Positions 1 through 6,916 of a stretch of DNA of 8,717 nt are shown here, in pieces. How positions within the stretch are numbered: position 1 is the stretch's first letter; each line of letters begins with the position of its first letter. The position numbers and the translations under genes were made by a program. Location of the stretch: positions 1 to 8,717 of the forward strand of contig JACQRQ010000258.1 of the NCBI GenBank assembly GCA_016206405.1. Reading direction: 5' to 3'. The DNA comes from Elusimicrobiota bacterium (GTDB taxonomy: Bacteria; Elusimicrobiota; Elusimicrobia; O2-12-FULL-59-9). The notes below the pieces were generated by a model. The model did no database searches, had not been told where the DNA came from, and was given only the letters and a program-made list of their open reading frames with translations.

Positions 1-2
1 CA

Positions 3-1382
3 TCACAACAGAGTCCCCCTGAGCACGAAGGCCGCCACCGAAAAATACACGATCAGTCCCGTGACGTCCACCATCGTCGCCACGAAAGGCGCCGATGAGA
101 CCGCCGGATCGCCGCCCAGCTTTTTGATGGCCAGCGGCAGAACGGACCCGACCAGCGAGCCCCAAAGCACGACCCCCGTCAGGGCCAGGCCCACCGTCAC
201 GGCGACCCAAAACCAATGCGGCCCGTACAAGTTGAAAAACGCGGACCAAATGGAGATGCGCAAAAAGCCTATGGCTCCGAGAATCATGCCCAGAGCCAGC
301 CCGCAGATCGTCTCCCGGCGCACGATTTTAAACCAATCGCCCGGCGATATCTCGCCGAGCGCCAGCGCCCGCACGACCAGCGTGGACGCCTGAGAGCCGG
401 AATTTCCCCCGCTGGAGATGATCAAGGGAATAAAAAGCGCCAGCACGACCGCGCGGGCGATCTCCTTCTCAAAATACCCCATCGCGGTGGCCGTAAAAAG
501 CTCGCCCAGAAACAGGATGATGAGCCAGCCCGCCCGTTTGCCGATTATTTTAGATAGGGCGATTTTCAGGTAAGGCTCCTCAAATACCGCCGTGGCGCCG
601 AAGCGCTGGAAGTCCTCCGTGGCCTTCTGTTCGGCCACTTGAAGGACATCGTCGATGGTCACGATGCCGACCAGCACGCCCTCGGAATCGATGACGGGCA
701 GGGCGACGCGCTCCAAGCGGCGGAAGGCCGCGACGGCCGTGCGCTGATCATCGGCGGCCTTCAGGGTCTCGAATTGGCCGGTCATCAACTCCGCGACCGG
801 CTTCTCCAGCGGAGCCAGGAGAAACTCCCGAACCCGGAGGTCGTCAATGAGTTTGCCGGCGGAGTCCACCACGTAGAGAACGTTAAGGGTCTCGCTGTCA
901 TGGCCGTTTCGCCGCACATACTCGAGGACGTCGGAAACACGCCAGTTTTCCCGGATGGCGAGGTAATCCGGCGTCATGAGCCGCCCCACGCTGCCCTCCG
1001 GATAACCCAGAAGGCGCCGGGCGCGCTCGCGCTCCGGCGGCGACAAAAGGCTTAAAAGGTGTTTGGTCGCCTCGGCCGGAAGCTCCTCCAGAAACGCCGT
1101 GCGGTCGTCGGCGGAGACGGTGTTTAGAATTTCGGCCGCCTGATCGTCGGCCAAGGAGCGCAGGAGGCGTTCCTGCTCCGGGAACTTCAAATACTCAAAA
1201 ACCTCCGCGGCCAGCTTTCTGGGCAGCAGGCGGAACACGACCGCCTGGTCTTCTTTGGGCAGGTCCGTGATGATGTCGGAAATGTCGGGGGCGGAGAGCT
1301 CCGAGAATGCCTCGCGCAGCGCGGAAAAGTTGCGATGGGCGATCAAATCTTCAAGATCCGGCTGGATCAATCTTCCAAGCAT
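3..1382 (-). CDS. mgtE: MgtE-family magnesium channel/transporter with CBS domains
   Basis: Full-length 459-residue MgtE, a magnesium-gated inner-membrane channel that imports Mg2+. In order: an N-terminal superhelical domain (about 15-125, with the typical LPKEDQAVVFRLLP and LADDQAAEIL repeats), two CBS domains (about 135-195 and 197-255, the second ending VGIVTIDDVL), a connecting helix, and five membrane segments (about 285-455). The family signature GGNSGSQAS lies at 325-333. The selectivity-filter region ATMVDVTGL contains D439, at the position of the conserved Mg2+-coordinating Asp of the family. Cytosolic CBS domains normally sense Mg2+ and close the pore. The ATG at 1382 gives the normal N-terminus, but no strong Shine-Dalgarno sequence precedes it. 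It lies 58 bases after the beta-barrel gene on the same strand. Its stop codon overlaps a possible downstream ATG (TGATG at 5-1), which suggests translational coupling to a gene outside the window. Identification is secure. Confidence 0.96.
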   Translation of the reverse strand: MLGRLIQPDLEDLIAHRNFSALREAFSELSAPDISDIITDLPKEDQAVVFRLLPRKLAAEVFEYLKFPEQERLLRSLADDQAAEILNTVSADDRTAFLEELPAEATKHLLSLLSPPERERARRLLGYPEGSVGRLMTPDYLAIRENWRVSDVLEYVRRNGHDSETLNVLYVVDSAGKLIDDLRVREFLLAPLEKPVAELMTGQFETLKAADDQRTAVAAFRRLERVALPVIDSEGVLVGIVTIDDVLQVAEQKATEDFQRFGATAVFEEPYLKIALSKIIGKRAGWLIILFLGELFTATAMGYFEKEIARAVVLALFIPLIISSGGNSGSQASTLVVRALALGEISPGDWFKIVRRETICGLALGMILGAIGFLRISIWSAFFNLYGPHWFWVAVTVGLALTGVVLWGSLVGSVLPLAIKKLGGDPAVSSAPFVATMVDVTGLIVYFSVAAFVLRGTLL

Positions 1383-1408
1383 GCTTTAGTCCAACTTAGG
1401 AATTCAGG

Positions 1409-1444
1409 TTAGTATATTAAATCCGGCCTGGCGTCCGCGATCAA
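1409..1444 (-). promoter_or_regulatory. Candidate sigma-70 promoter for mgtE
   Basis: On the minus strand, TTGATC (1444-1439, four of six to the -35 consensus) is followed by a 17-base spacer and TTTAAT (1421-1416, five of six to the -10 consensus). Transcription would begin near 1409, giving an mgtE leader of about 27 bases. An overlapping alternative -10, TATACT, lies at 1416-1411. The -35 overlaps the stop codon of the upstream barrel gene, so mgtE could be transcribed both by read-through and independently. No long leader of the magnesium-riboswitch kind fits in this space. Based on consensus matching only. Confidence 0.35.
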
Positions 1445-2430
1445 GGACCGAAGCGCCACGCCGCCCCGGCCAGGACGCTGTAGGCGGAGACAAGTTGGAT
1501 TTGTTGCACCCATTGATACGCCGGAAACTGCGCCAGCGCGTAAAATCGCCACCCGCCGGCCGCTTTGAACTCGATGCCCGGCGACAAGAATAAATAAGTT
1601 CCTCCCGTTTTTTCCACCTCTTCGCGCGTCGTTCCCCGGCCGTCTCTGCCGTTGATCCGCAGGTTCGCCTGAGCCATCAGGCCCAGGCGCGGCAAAACCG
1701 GATACACCAAACCGGCATTGGCCTGAACGACGTTGCCGACGCGGTAATCCTCTTTCCCCTCCCCGTTGATCCGGTAGCCGGCGCTCACAAAAAAGGGCAG
1801 AGTCCCGTATCCCCCCGCCGCCATGGGAACCGGAAACCGCTGCAGCGATGCGATGCCCACGGTCAGATCGGTGGAGCCGCTCCCCGGCTGAATGGGCCCT
1901 TCCGCCTCATCTCCATCGGCGTTTTTAAGCCCGCCGCGCCCTGTCGGAAGCTTCACCGCCGCGAGCGCGGATAAGGCCGGCAGGCTCGGATCCTCCGGTT
2001 TCCAAAAGAAATAGCGTCCTTGCAGCTTCAGGTCGCCTAAACCGCGCAGGCTCCAGGTATCCAAAATATCCTGCCCCGAATGGTGATGGATATGCTGGTG
2101 CGCGCGCGAAACGAAAGGCAACTGCAGCTCAAAGCTCCAACGGTCGGTGGGCTCCCACGCCCCCCGCAGCCGGTGGACCCGACTGACGGTATAAACCTCG
2201 TCATGATGGCCGCCAATTTCTCCAACGGAGGCGGAGCGGCGTCCGACGCGGGGCTTGTCCTGGGGAATAAACTCAAACTCGTAGCCCAGTTCGACGCTCC
2301 CGCGGCTGGGAGCGGAAGCGCCGGCGGTGTCCACCGGGCACGACATGGCTCCGCAACTGGCCTGAACCGGGGAACGTGGACAAAATAAAAAAATCGCAAA
2401 ACCAAAAAAGGCGGCTTTAGGAACGCTCAT
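1441..2430 (-). CDS. Predicted outer-membrane beta-barrel protein with His-rich segment
   Basis: 329 residues. A signal peptide (about 1-24, hydrophobic FFGFAIFLF, cleavage likely after PVQA) precedes a region rich in alternating aromatic and polar strands ending AGAAWRFGP, as in outer-membrane barrels. The pattern (RGLGDLKLQGRYFF, then LAAVKLPTGR near 156-165, then GSGSTDLTVGIASLQRF near 184-199) resembles the broad transporter-like barrel group related to the phenol-degradation MetA family; that assignment is from memory of such proteins and is approximate. Two cysteines sit just after the signal peptide (C26 and C31). Histidines cluster at 75-76 and at 111-117 (HQHIHHH), probably on a loop or turn, which could bind metal. 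The start is supported by GAGGAG at 2441-2436, five bases before the ATG. It follows the small Cys-x-x-Cys gene and precedes mgtE on the same strand. The substrate is unknown; metal transport is an inference only. Confidence 0.8.
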   Translation of the reverse strand: MSVPKAAFFGFAIFLFCPRSPVQASCGAMSCPVDTAGASAPSRGSVELGYEFEFIPQDKPRVGRRSASVGEIGGHHDEVYTVSRVHRLRGAWEPTDRWSFELQLPFVSRAHQHIHHHSGQDILDTWSLRGLGDLKLQGRYFFWKPEDPSLPALSALAAVKLPTGRGGLKNADGDEAEGPIQPGSGSTDLTVGIASLQRFPVPMAAGGYGTLPFFVSAGYRINGEGKEDYRVGNVVQANAGLVYPVLPRLGLMAQANLRINGRDGRGTTREEVEKTGGTYLFLSPGIEFKAAGGWRFYALAQFPAYQWVQQIQLVSAYSVLAGAAWRFGP

Positions 2431-2456
2431 TTTTTCTCCTCAAATGCGGCAACCCG

Positions 2457-2476
2457 AATTCCCCAGTTGGGGAATT
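2457..2476 (-). other. Perfect stem-loop in the leader of the barrel gene
   Basis: AATTCCCC (2457-2464), a four-base loop and GGGGAATT (2469-2476) form a perfect 8-bp inverted repeat. It lies 15 bases upstream of the Shine-Dalgarno sequence of the barrel gene and has no T-run after it on the minus strand, so it is not an ordinary terminator. It could be an mRNA-stabilising or processing hairpin, or an operator for a dimeric regulator. A shorter GGGC/GCCC hairpin lies nearby at about 2493-2503. Confidence 0.4.
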
Positions 2477-2531
2477 TCCTACGCAGTGAGCAGGACGGGC
2501 TTCGCCCAGGGCAATCGCCCGCTTCCGGCGC

Positions 2532-2563
2532 AAAAAAAACGCGCTGCCGGGAAACGGACGGCG
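2532..2563 (-). terminator. Weak terminator-like stem followed by eight T
   Basis: Read on the minus strand, an imperfect G+C-rich stem (CGC and GTC at 2563-2557 pairing with GGC and GCG at 2548-2542, with a mismatch and a G-T pair) is followed by CG and then eight T residues at 2539-2532. It lies 15 bases past the stop of the small Cys-x-x-Cys gene. It could be a partial terminator or attenuator that reduces read-through into the barrel gene. The stem is weak, so confidence is low. Confidence 0.22.
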
Positions 2564-2578
2564 TGGCCAGAATGCGGT

Positions 2579-2953
2579 TTAAGCGAGAACAGGTTTTGGG
2601 GGTGGGACCAAAGAAAGCGTCTCAGGCGGCAAGTACAACCAAGCGCCGGCTTGAGGGAATTCGCGGCAAGGCGGGGGGGCGGCCGCGAAGGATGTCGGAC
2701 GATAGAACCATTCCTGCCTGGCTTCCGGGCCGCGCAGGTACTGTTTGCCCTGCGATTGGACCTGTTTTTTCACCTGCAAACAGACATGGCATGGATTGCG
2801 CCCGCCGAAGGTTTTTTCGAGAGTCGGGCCCGGAGCGGAGGAGCGGAGGTTGGCGACGGCCATCGTCATCCAGGCGTAAGATTGAAGAAGCGCCAGATGC
2901 GAGCCGCTTGCGACAAAAAGCCCGCCGAAGATCAAGAAACGAATGAGCCGCAT
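2579..2953 (-). CDS. Small signal-anchored protein with an NPCxxC motif, function unknown
   Basis: 124 residues. An N-terminal hydrophobic stretch (about 4-24, LIRFLIFGGLFVASGSHLALL) looks like a signal peptide or anchor. It is followed by LLQSYAWMTMAV, then LEKTFGGRNPCHVCLQVKK (46-63) with C55 and C58 as a Cys-x-x-Cys pair, and a Pro-rich tail with C96. I recall small uncharacterised proteins of this design (a Q-x-x-AW segment, then KTFDGEHPC-x-x-C) in Verrucomicrobiota and other Gram-negatives, but I cannot name the family. The Cys pair could bind a metal or form a disulfide. The ATG at 2953 is preferred because it gives an intact signal sequence and lies directly after a strong promoter. 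There is no Shine-Dalgarno sequence. The gene is followed by the barrel gene on the same strand and is divergent from the kinase gene. The open frame on the opposite strand is longer but has no domain features, so this strand is chosen. Confidence 0.72.
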   Translation of the reverse strand: MRLIRFLIFGGLFVASGSHLALLQSYAWMTMAVANLRSSAPGPTLEKTFGGRNPCHVCLQVKKQVQSQGKQYLRGPEARQEWFYRPTSFAAAPPPCREFPQAGAWLYLPPETLSLVPPPKPVLA

Positions 2954-2968
2954 CGCTGGATTATATCA
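2954..2968 (-). promoter_or_regulatory. Extended -10 promoter giving a probable leaderless mRNA
   Basis: The minus strand reads TGATATAAT at 2968-2960: a perfect TATAAT (2965-2960) with the TG of an extended -10 one base upstream. No good -35 is seen 16-18 bases further up (CTGGGA at a 17-base spacer), as is typical of extended -10 promoters. Only six bases separate the -10 from the ATG at 2953, so transcription should begin at or within a base or two of the start codon. That agrees with the lack of any Shine-Dalgarno sequence. Confidence 0.55.
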
Positions 2969-3016
2969 CTTTGCAACGATTTTCCCAGTACGATGCAAAA
3001 AAGACGCAAAAACGCT

Positions 3017-3060
3017 CTAAAAAATACGCAGCCTCAAGGCATAATTATAAGGGAGAACGG
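3017..3060 (+). promoter_or_regulatory. Upstream region of the kinase gene: possible -10 and Shine-Dalgarno
   Basis: The start of the kinase is set by the ATG at 3070. AAGGGAG at 3049-3055 is a plausible ribosome binding site, though its spacing of 14 bases is long. CATAAT at 3040-3045 is a possible -10 without a convincing -35, and using it would place the transcript start close to the binding site. A-rich near-repeats of the form GCAAAAA occur at 2994-3014, between this gene and the divergent promoter; their role is unknown. Confidence 0.25.
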
Positions 3061-3069
3061 GGATTCAAG

Positions 3070-5394
3070 ATGAACCATATCATCACCGCTTCGACGCTCA
3101 TCTGCTTGATTGCCATCGTTTGGTCCGTCGTCTTGTTTCGCCGCGTCCGCGATTGGCGCATCGGCTTCCTTACGTTGACCCTGGCGCTTATGGTGGCGCA
3201 CCAGTTGCCGGCCCTTTTTCCCCACAGCCAGGATTGGTTGATGCCGATAACCGGCCATGATCGCCGCCTGCTGGGACTTTTCATCAGCATCCTGATTTTC
3301 CTGGCGGTTTTTTTTCTGGAGCGCATCATCTCCCGGCAGAAGAAATCCGAGCAGGATTTGGCGGGAGCGAACCGTTCCCTCCAATGCTTGAGCCGGTTCA
3401 ACCAAACCATGGCGCGCGGCGAAAGCGAGCAATCGCTGCTCGACGCGCTGTGCTCCATTTTGGTGGAGACGGGCGGTTATCCCGCCGCTTGGGTCTGGTA
3501 CGCGGAGGAAAATCCGGACAGAGAACCCCGCCTGATGGCCCAAGCGGGAAACCTTGAGCCTTGCTTGCGGGGCGCCCAAGCGCTGTGGGGTCAAGACTCG
3601 ATGCGCCGGCAGGCGGAAGCGGAAAATGCCTGCGCCCCGGCGGCGGCCGTCGAACTGCCCTGCTATATTTCCCTGGTATTAACCTTGGACGCGAAGCCTC
3701 TGGGCGCGCTCAACGTCTGCACCGAAGGACTCCGCCCGTGGGACGAGACGGATATGGAATTGCTTTCTCAAATCAGCGGCGATTTATGTTACGGCATCCG
3801 AGCGCTTCGATGTCGGGCCGAAAAGGACAAAGCACGCGAGGCTCTGCGAGCCTCCGAAAGCCGCTTCCGTAGCCTGGTCGAACAATCCCTCGTCGGCGTG
3901 TCCATCATCCAGGATGGGAAGTTCCTCTATATGAACCCCAAGGGCTTAAAGACGCTGGGGTACTCTTTGGAAGAAATCCGCTCTTTGGCATCGGTCACGG
4001 ACGTGGTCGCGCCCTCCGACCGCGGCACAGTCCAGGAAAACATCCGAAAGCGTATCGAAGGCCAAGCCGACACCCTGCACTACAACACCGGAGCGGTGCG
4101 CAAGGATGGGAAATCGATCGAGCTTGAGATTTTGGGCAACCGCACCATGCTGGACGGCAAGCCCGCCATTCTCGGCACTTTTTTAGACGTCAGCGAGCGA
4201 AAGGCTCTGGAGAGGCAGTTTATGCAGGCGCAAAAAATGGAGGCCGTGGGGCGGCTGGCCGGGGGCGTCGCGCACGATTTTAATAATCTCTTGATGGTTA
4301 TTTCGTCCTACAGCGCCTTTCTTCTGGAGAGCTTCAATCCCGACGATCCCAGGCGCGCGGACGTCGAGGAGATTCAAAAAGCCTATGAACGCGCCCAATC
4401 CTTGACGCGCCAGCTTTTGGCCTTCAGCCGCAAACAAATTCTTCTGCCGGCAGCGTTGGATATCAACTTAATTCTCGCCGATTGCCACCAGATGCTGCGC
4501 CGGCTCATCGGCGAGGACATCCGGCTGATTTTCAACCCCGCCAAAACCTGCGGCAAAATCTGGGCCGACAAAGGCCAAATGGAGCAGGTGGTCATGAACC
4601 TCGCCGTCAACGCCCGCGACGCCATGCCCCAGGGCGGCGACCTCACGATTAAAACCGCCGAGGCCGAGTTCGCTCAAACTCAAAGACATTTCCACGGCGC
4701 CATCCCTCCCGGAAAATACGTCGTATTGGAGATCAGCGATACGGGCAGCGGCATGGAGGAAAGCGTCCGCGCGCACCTTTTCGAGCCTTTTTTCACCACG
4801 AAAGAGCCGGGCAAGGGAACGGGCCTCGGCCTCGCCACCATTCACGGCATCGTTTCACAAAGCGGAGGCCACATCACGGTTGAAAGCGAACGGGGGCGGG
4901 GATCCGTTTTCAAAATCTACCTTCCCAAGCTCAACCTCGGGGAAAGCGGCTCGAACACTCCCGCCGCCGGGGGCCGCTCGCTCAACGGCGCCGAGACGAT
5001 TCTTGTGGTCGAAGACTTCCAACATCTGCGAAAAGCGGTGCAGCGCGCTCTGGCGGAAAAAGGCTACACCGTTTTGACGGCTGAAAATCCGGAGAAAGCG
5101 CTCGAAATCGGCGCGAGCCGCGCCGGGAACATCGATCTGATTCTATGCGACATGGTCCTTCCGCAAATGAACGGGCCGGACCTCATCCGGCGCCTCAGGC
5201 CTCTATGCGGAGACGCGAAAGTCCTTTATATGTCCGGACATATCGACCACGCCGTCCTGGACAGGGGCTTGGCGGCCGACAACGCGGACTTCCTTCAAAA
5301 GCCCTTTACCCCCGCGGATTTGGCCGCCAAAATCCGCGAAGTCTTGGAAGCGGAGCGCCCCGTTTCCCGCAGTCTCAACGCCGCCGGGGGTTGA
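3070..5394 (+). CDS. Membrane-anchored hybrid sensor histidine kinase (GAF-PAS-HisKA-HATPase-REC)
   Basis: 774 residues counted from the ATG at 3070; an in-frame ATG at 2971 would add a charged 33-residue extension before the first membrane helix and is not preferred. Three membrane segments (about 4-23, 30-48, 66-84) are followed by a short coiled linker, a GAF-like domain (about 118-246), a PAS domain (about 262-378), HisKA with phosphoacceptor H402 in AHDFNNLL, and HATPase_c with the N-box around N510 and N514, DTGSGM at 557-562, FEPFFTTK at 571-578 and GTGLGLAT at 583-590. A C-terminal receiver (about 643-763) has the acidic pair E648/D649, phosphoacceptor D694, S722 and K744. All catalytic residues are present, so it should autophosphorylate and pass phosphate to its own receiver. 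There is no DNA-binding output, so a phosphotransfer protein or regulator encoded elsewhere is expected. The signal is unknown. It is divergent from the Cys-x-x-Cys gene and converges on ftcD with an 11-base gap. Confidence 0.93.
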   Translation: MNHIITASTLICLIAIVWSVVLFRRVRDWRIGFLTLTLALMVAHQLPALFPHSQDWLMPITGHDRRLLGLFISILIFLAVFFLERIISRQKKSEQDLAGANRSLQCLSRFNQTMARGESEQSLLDALCSILVETGGYPAAWVWYAEENPDREPRLMAQAGNLEPCLRGAQALWGQDSMRRQAEAENACAPAAAVELPCYISLVLTLDAKPLGALNVCTEGLRPWDETDMELLSQISGDLCYGIRALRCRAEKDKAREALRASESRFRSLVEQSLVGVSIIQDGKFLYMNPKGLKTLGYSLEEIRSLASVTDVVAPSDRGTVQENIRKRIEGQADTLHYNTGAVRKDGKSIELEILGNRTMLDGKPAILGTFLDVSERKALERQFMQAQKMEAVGRLAGGVAHDFNNLLMVISSYSAFLLESFNPDDPRRADVEEIQKAYERAQSLTRQLLAFSRKQILLPAALDINLILADCHQMLRRLIGEDIRLIFNPAKTCGKIWADKGQMEQVVMNLAVNARDAMPQGGDLTIKTAEAEFAQTQRHFHGAIPPGKYVVLEISDTGSGMEESVRAHLFEPFFTTKEPGKGTGLGLATIHGIVSQSGGHITVESERGRGSVFKIYLPKLNLGESGSNTPAAGGRSLNGAETILVVEDFQHLRKAVQRALAEKGYTVLTAENPEKALEIGASRAGNIDLILCDMVLPQMNGPDLIRRLRPLCGDAKVLYMSGHIDHAVLDRGLAADNADFLQKPFTPADLAAKIREVLEAERPVSRSLNAAGG

Positions 5395-5405
5395 AAAAAA
5401 TCCCC

Positions 5406-6908
5406 TCAATCGCAAATCCCCTGCAATATCTCCTGCATCTCGCGGCGCTTGTGTTTGACGAACTCAAAATCCTTGATGGATGCCAGGTTGATTTTCACGT
5501 TTTCAACGGCGCCGTAGATGCCGGCGCGGCACAGATGCCTGCCGGTCTTTAAGTCGGAGGTTACGGAGCCGGCGCAATGTTTTTGGGCATCGGCCAATAT
5601 CAGCAGGGCGCGCAACGCCAGGCGCGCAGTTTTAATCGGAGTTTCGGCCGCCAGCTTGAAGGCGTGCTGGATGGCCTCGACCCTCTCCTCCCTGTCCTTG
5701 GAAATCCGGAAGGCGGCCATCACCGCCTCGAAAGCCTGGGCGTCTTCCACGACGCAGCGTTCCAGGTTGTTGCCCAAGGCGGCCAGGTCGTCGCACCTAT
5801 TGCCCAACTCGCCGATGCGGTCGCCGGCTCCGGCGACGGGTTTTTTCTTGAAGCTCTCAATCGAGATGCCCACCGCCATTCTTCCCAGCGCGCACCCCAT
5901 GCCGGCGGCGACGGCCGCCGCGCTGCCGCCTCCCGGCGTCGGCGTCGTCTCCGCCAAAGCCCGCATGAGTTTTGAAACGCCTTCCACCCAGCCGTCCCCC
6001 CGGAGCTTGTCGATTTGGCGCTCCAGAATCTGCGTTTCGGGATTAAAGCCCCGCAGCTTGAGCCTGTCGGCCGCGAACTCCACCAGGGCCGCCGCCGGCG
6101 CCAGCCCGATGATCTCCGTGTCGGCGATCGCTATTTTTTTCGCGGCGGCCTCGCGTTCGACGGCGCCGAAAACGGCGGCCAGGGAGGTCCGCTTGTAGTC
6201 CGTCAGGACGGTTGAAATCTGCGCCTGATTCCTGGCTTTTAAAAAGATCTCTTTGGCCCGCAGCGCGGGCAGCCCGCCGCCGGAGGTCCGTATTTTTTTG
6301 GCCGTGCTTTTGGCCCACTCCTGGTCCTGGCTCTCCAAGTTCACGTTGAAATTAATGATCTGCTCCCGCGCCCCCACCGCCACGGCGCCGGCCGTCGGGT
6401 GGATGCGCTCGGGCCCGAAATCGGGGGCGCGCGCCGGGTTTTTGCCGATCTCCAGCCGCAGGCCCTCGAATTGTCCCTTGCGGACGTCCGCCAGGTTCCG
6501 GCGCTCCGGCCGCTGCGCGGCATGATCATAAAGGTACACCGGTATTTGGAGCTCCCGTCCGATGCGCTCGCCGCATTTTGTCGCCAGTTCGACGCATTCC
6601 GCGAGACCGCCCGGCAAGAGGGGAACGAAGGGGATCACGTCCACCGCCCCCATGCGCGGGTGCTCACCCCGGTGGTGGTTCAAGTCGATAAGTTCCGCGG
6701 CCTTGCGGGCCACCCGGAAAGCCGCTTCCCCGGCCGCTTGAGGCGGCGCGGCGAAGGAAAGCACCGTGCGGTTGTGGTCGGCGTCCTTTTCCACGTCCAA
6801 TATGATCACGCCCGGGACCGAGCGCGCCGCCTCCACGACCGCGCCGATCTTGGCCTCATCGCGGCCCTCGCTGAAATTCGGCACGCACTGGATAAGAATC
6901 TGCTCCAT
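5406..6908 (-). CDS. ftcD: Fused glutamate formiminotransferase / formiminotetrahydrofolate cyclodeaminase
   Basis: 500 residues. The N-terminal part (1 to about 300) is glutamate formiminotransferase, which moves the formimino group from N-formiminoglutamate to tetrahydrofolate. Signatures are CVPNFSEGRD (8-17), DHNRTV (44-49) and HRGEHPRMGAVDVIPF (79-94), the last containing the active-site His region. The C-terminal part (about 305-500) is the cyclodeaminase, which releases ammonia and leaves 5,10-methenyl-tetrahydrofolate. Signatures are PTPGGGSAAA (323-332), EDAQAFEAVMAA (388-399) and SDLKTG (451-456). The two-domain order and length match bifunctional FTCD of animals and some bacteria. 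An upstream in-frame ATG at 6965 lies inside hutI and is rejected: the ATG at 6908 starts directly before the conserved ILIQCVPNFSEG and has AGGAG at 6918-6914 five bases upstream. That binding site overlaps the hutI stop, so the two genes are almost certainly co-transcribed and coupled. Confidence 0.96.
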   Translation of the reverse strand: MEQILIQCVPNFSEGRDEAKIGAVVEAARSVPGVIILDVEKDADHNRTVLSFAAPPQAAGEAAFRVARKAAELIDLNHHRGEHPRMGAVDVIPFVPLLPGGLAECVELATKCGERIGRELQIPVYLYDHAAQRPERRNLADVRKGQFEGLRLEIGKNPARAPDFGPERIHPTAGAVAVGAREQIINFNVNLESQDQEWAKSTAKKIRTSGGGLPALRAKEIFLKARNQAQISTVLTDYKRTSLAAVFGAVEREAAAKKIAIADTEIIGLAPAAALVEFAADRLKLRGFNPETQILERQIDKLRGDGWVEGVSKLMRALAETTPTPGGGSAAAVAAGMGCALGRMAVGISIESFKKKPVAGAGDRIGELGNRCDDLAALGNNLERCVVEDAQAFEAVMAAFRISKDREERVEAIQHAFKLAAETPIKTARLALRALLILADAQKHCAGSVTSDLKTGRHLCRAGIYGAVENVKINLASIKDFEFVKHKRREMQEILQGICD

Positions 6909-6916
6909 GATTTCTC

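Noticed and set aside
1383..1440. Magnesium riboswitch before mgtE
   Set aside because: Only 58 bases separate the genes, and no conserved M-box-like structure can be seen in so short a space.
2445..2472. Possible sigma-54 promoter before the barrel gene (GG and TTGC at about -24/-12 spacing)
   Set aside because: Only the GG and TTGC match, the rest of the consensus does not, and the site overlaps the perfect palindrome. No activator site or bEBP gene is seen.
2444..3073. A 209-codon plus-strand open frame overlapping the small Cys-x-x-Cys gene
   Set aside because: Its protein is Arg/Gly-rich, has no domain or signal features, and runs into the kinase start. The opposite strand has a signal peptide, a conserved-looking motif and a promoter.
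5386..5405. GGGGGTT/AATCCCC hairpin between the converging kinase and ftcD genes
   Set aside because: Only a 7-bp stem including a G-T pair, overlapping the kinase stop codon, with no T-run after it on either strand. Not enough to call a bidirectional terminator.
5518..6198. Long open frame of 226 codons opposite ftcD
   Set aside because: It is antisense to the well-conserved FTCD coding sequence and is low-complexity (Ala/Ser/Arg-rich), as expected from G+C-rich codon bias.
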